A stretch of 7,549 nt of DNA, taken from positions 1-7,549 of the forward strand of contig SBBV01000060.1 in the NCBI GenBank assembly GCA_005240015.1, written 5' to 3'. A program made the translations under genes and the position numbers. Every line of letters begins with the position of its first letter. Within the stretch, counting starts at the first letter, position 1. The stretch is from Candidatus Odyssella thessalonicensis. Lineage in GTDB: Bacteria > Pseudomonadota > Alphaproteobacteria > Bin65. Positions 6,957 through 7,549 of the stretch are shown here, piece by piece. Below the pieces are notes generated by a model that saw nothing but the letters and a program-made list of their open reading frames with translations, searched no databases and had not been told where the DNA came from.

Positions 6957-6985
6957 CACGTGTAGATTCCGGAAGGCGCTTCCTA

Positions 6986-7015
6986 TTGATTGAGCGGCGG
7001 GGGCTCCGCTAGACT
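6986..7015 (+). promoter_or_regulatory. Candidate sigma-70 promoter of the serine protease gene
   Basis: TTGATT (6986-6991) and TAGACT (7010-7015) are spaced by 18 nt. Transcription would start near 7022, giving a leader of about 20 nt that contains AGGAGGG (7030-7036), 6 nt before the ATG at 7043. This suggests the gene is transcribed separately from the Tat/DUF192 pair. Confidence 0.55.
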
Positions 7016-7042
7016 TGCGCCGGGCGACTAGGAGGGAAAGCC

Positions 7043-7549
7043 ATGAGCGGAAAAGCTTTGAGCGCCGCCGCGCTTGCCGCGGCGGCTGTTCTCGTGGTCG
7101 CGTGCTCGGTCACGGCGCCGCTGGTCGGGCGCTTCGATGACGGCGAAACTTTCAGCGGCACGGTCGATTCCAACCTCGCCGGCAGCGCGCACATCACGGC
7201 GACGTCCTCGACCGGCGCGCGCTGCACCGGCAATTCCAGGATCACCTACAAGCCTGCTTTTTCCGCTGTCGTTCCCTGCGTGGGGCAGCGCGGCATCGCG
7301 ATCCTCGAATGCAGTGATGGGCGGCGCGTGCGCGGCGAGTGGCTGGCGACCGGCTGCGCCTCCGCCTACGGCGACGGCGTCGACCAGGACGGCAAGCGGA
7401 TGATCTTCGCCATGGGCATGAGCCTCGAAGAAGCGGCGCGCCGCGGCCAGGCCGCGGGCACGGTGCCGCCGACGGCAGCGCCGGCGCCCGGGGCGCGCAT
7501 CTCGAGCAACGGGACCGGCTTCTTCGTCACCGCCGACGGCTTCGCGGTC
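7043..7549 (+). CDS. Lipoprotein with a trypsin-like serine protease domain (partial, cut at the right edge)
   Basis: The first 169 residues are present, with the frame open to the last base. The N-terminus is a lipoprotein signal: MSGK, an Ala-rich hydrophobic run, then VVAC with Cys21 as the likely lipidated residue. Residues 25 to about 125 form a domain with four cysteines (61, 79, 90, 105), possibly two disulfides, and a CSDGRRVRGEW motif. I recognise this pattern only loosely from alphaproteobacterial envelope proteins. A Pro/Ala-rich linker (139-151) follows. The segment NGTGFFVTADGFAV (156-169) is the typical first strand of S1/S1C (DegP-like) proteases, before the catalytic His motif, which would lie just past the edge. 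Catalytic residues therefore cannot be checked. The start has an excellent ribosome site (AGGAGGG, 6 nt spacing). It is expected in the periplasm, anchored to a membrane. Confidence 0.75.
   Translation, partial: MSGKALSAAALAAAAVLVVACSVTAPLVGRFDDGETFSGTVDSNLAGSAHITATSSTGARCTGNSRITYKPAFSAVVPCVGQRGIAILECSDGRRVRGEWLATGCASAYGDGVDQDGKRMIFAMGMSLEEAARRGQAAGTVPPTAAPAPGARISSNGTGFFVTADGFAV

Noticed and set aside
6453..6959. Minus-strand open frame of 168 codons opposite the DUF192 gene
   Set aside because: The plus strand carries clear DUF192 motifs and a signal peptide, whereas the antisense frame is rich in His/Arg/Glu with no motif.
6971..6990. Short hairpin GGAAG-GCG-CTTCC after the DUF192 gene as a terminator
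   Set aside because: The stem has only 5 bp and no T run follows, so it is too weak to call.

Overview
The window is chromosomal, high-GC DNA that looks like an alphaproteobacterium, probably of Rhodospirillales or Hyphomicrobiales type. The basis is the gene block aroA-cmk-rpsA facing away from a FYDLN_acid-family gene and a tRNA-Ala(GGC), together with a class II (CP4-like) EPSP synthase. The FYDLN_acid family is, as far as I know, essentially alphaproteobacterial. No genus can be named from what is seen.

Left part (1-4100, minus strand): an apparently orphaned 3' piece of a phytanoyl-CoA-dioxygenase-like gene lies at the edge. It is followed by a strong intrinsic terminator for rpsA, then rpsA (ribosomal protein S1), a 185-nt structured leader, cmk (cytidylate kinase) and aroA (EPSP synthase). 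aroA and cmk overlap by 4 nt (ATGA) and are read aroA-cmk-rpsA. This is a housekeeping block joining aromatic amino acid synthesis, CMP/dCMP recycling and translation.

Middle (4101-4967): a divergent intergenic region of 256 nt carries a TTGACA box on each strand and an unexplained minus-strand terminator. Next come a FYDLN_acid zinc-ribbon protein with a very acidic tail, an approximately 85-nt imperfect palindrome, tRNA-Ala(GGC) and its hairpin terminator. aroA and the FYDLN_acid gene both appear to start with TTG.

Right part (4968-7549): a UDP-glucuronate decarboxylase (UDP-xylose synthase) gene lies on the minus strand. Divergent from it is a two-gene unit on the plus strand: a small Tat-exported protein of unknown function, possibly on a leaderless transcript, overlapping by TGATG with a secreted DUF192 protein. 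The last gene, cut by the window edge, has its own promoter and encodes a lipoprotein with a four-cysteine N-terminal domain followed by the beginning of a trypsin-like serine protease domain.

Most of the window is ordinary core genome. I found no convincing new multi-gene system. The points worth a second look are the palindromic element before the tRNA, the class II EPSP synthase with a glyphosate-sensitive-type glycine, the PhyH remnant, the stray terminator upstream of aroA, and the leaderless Tat/DUF192 pair.
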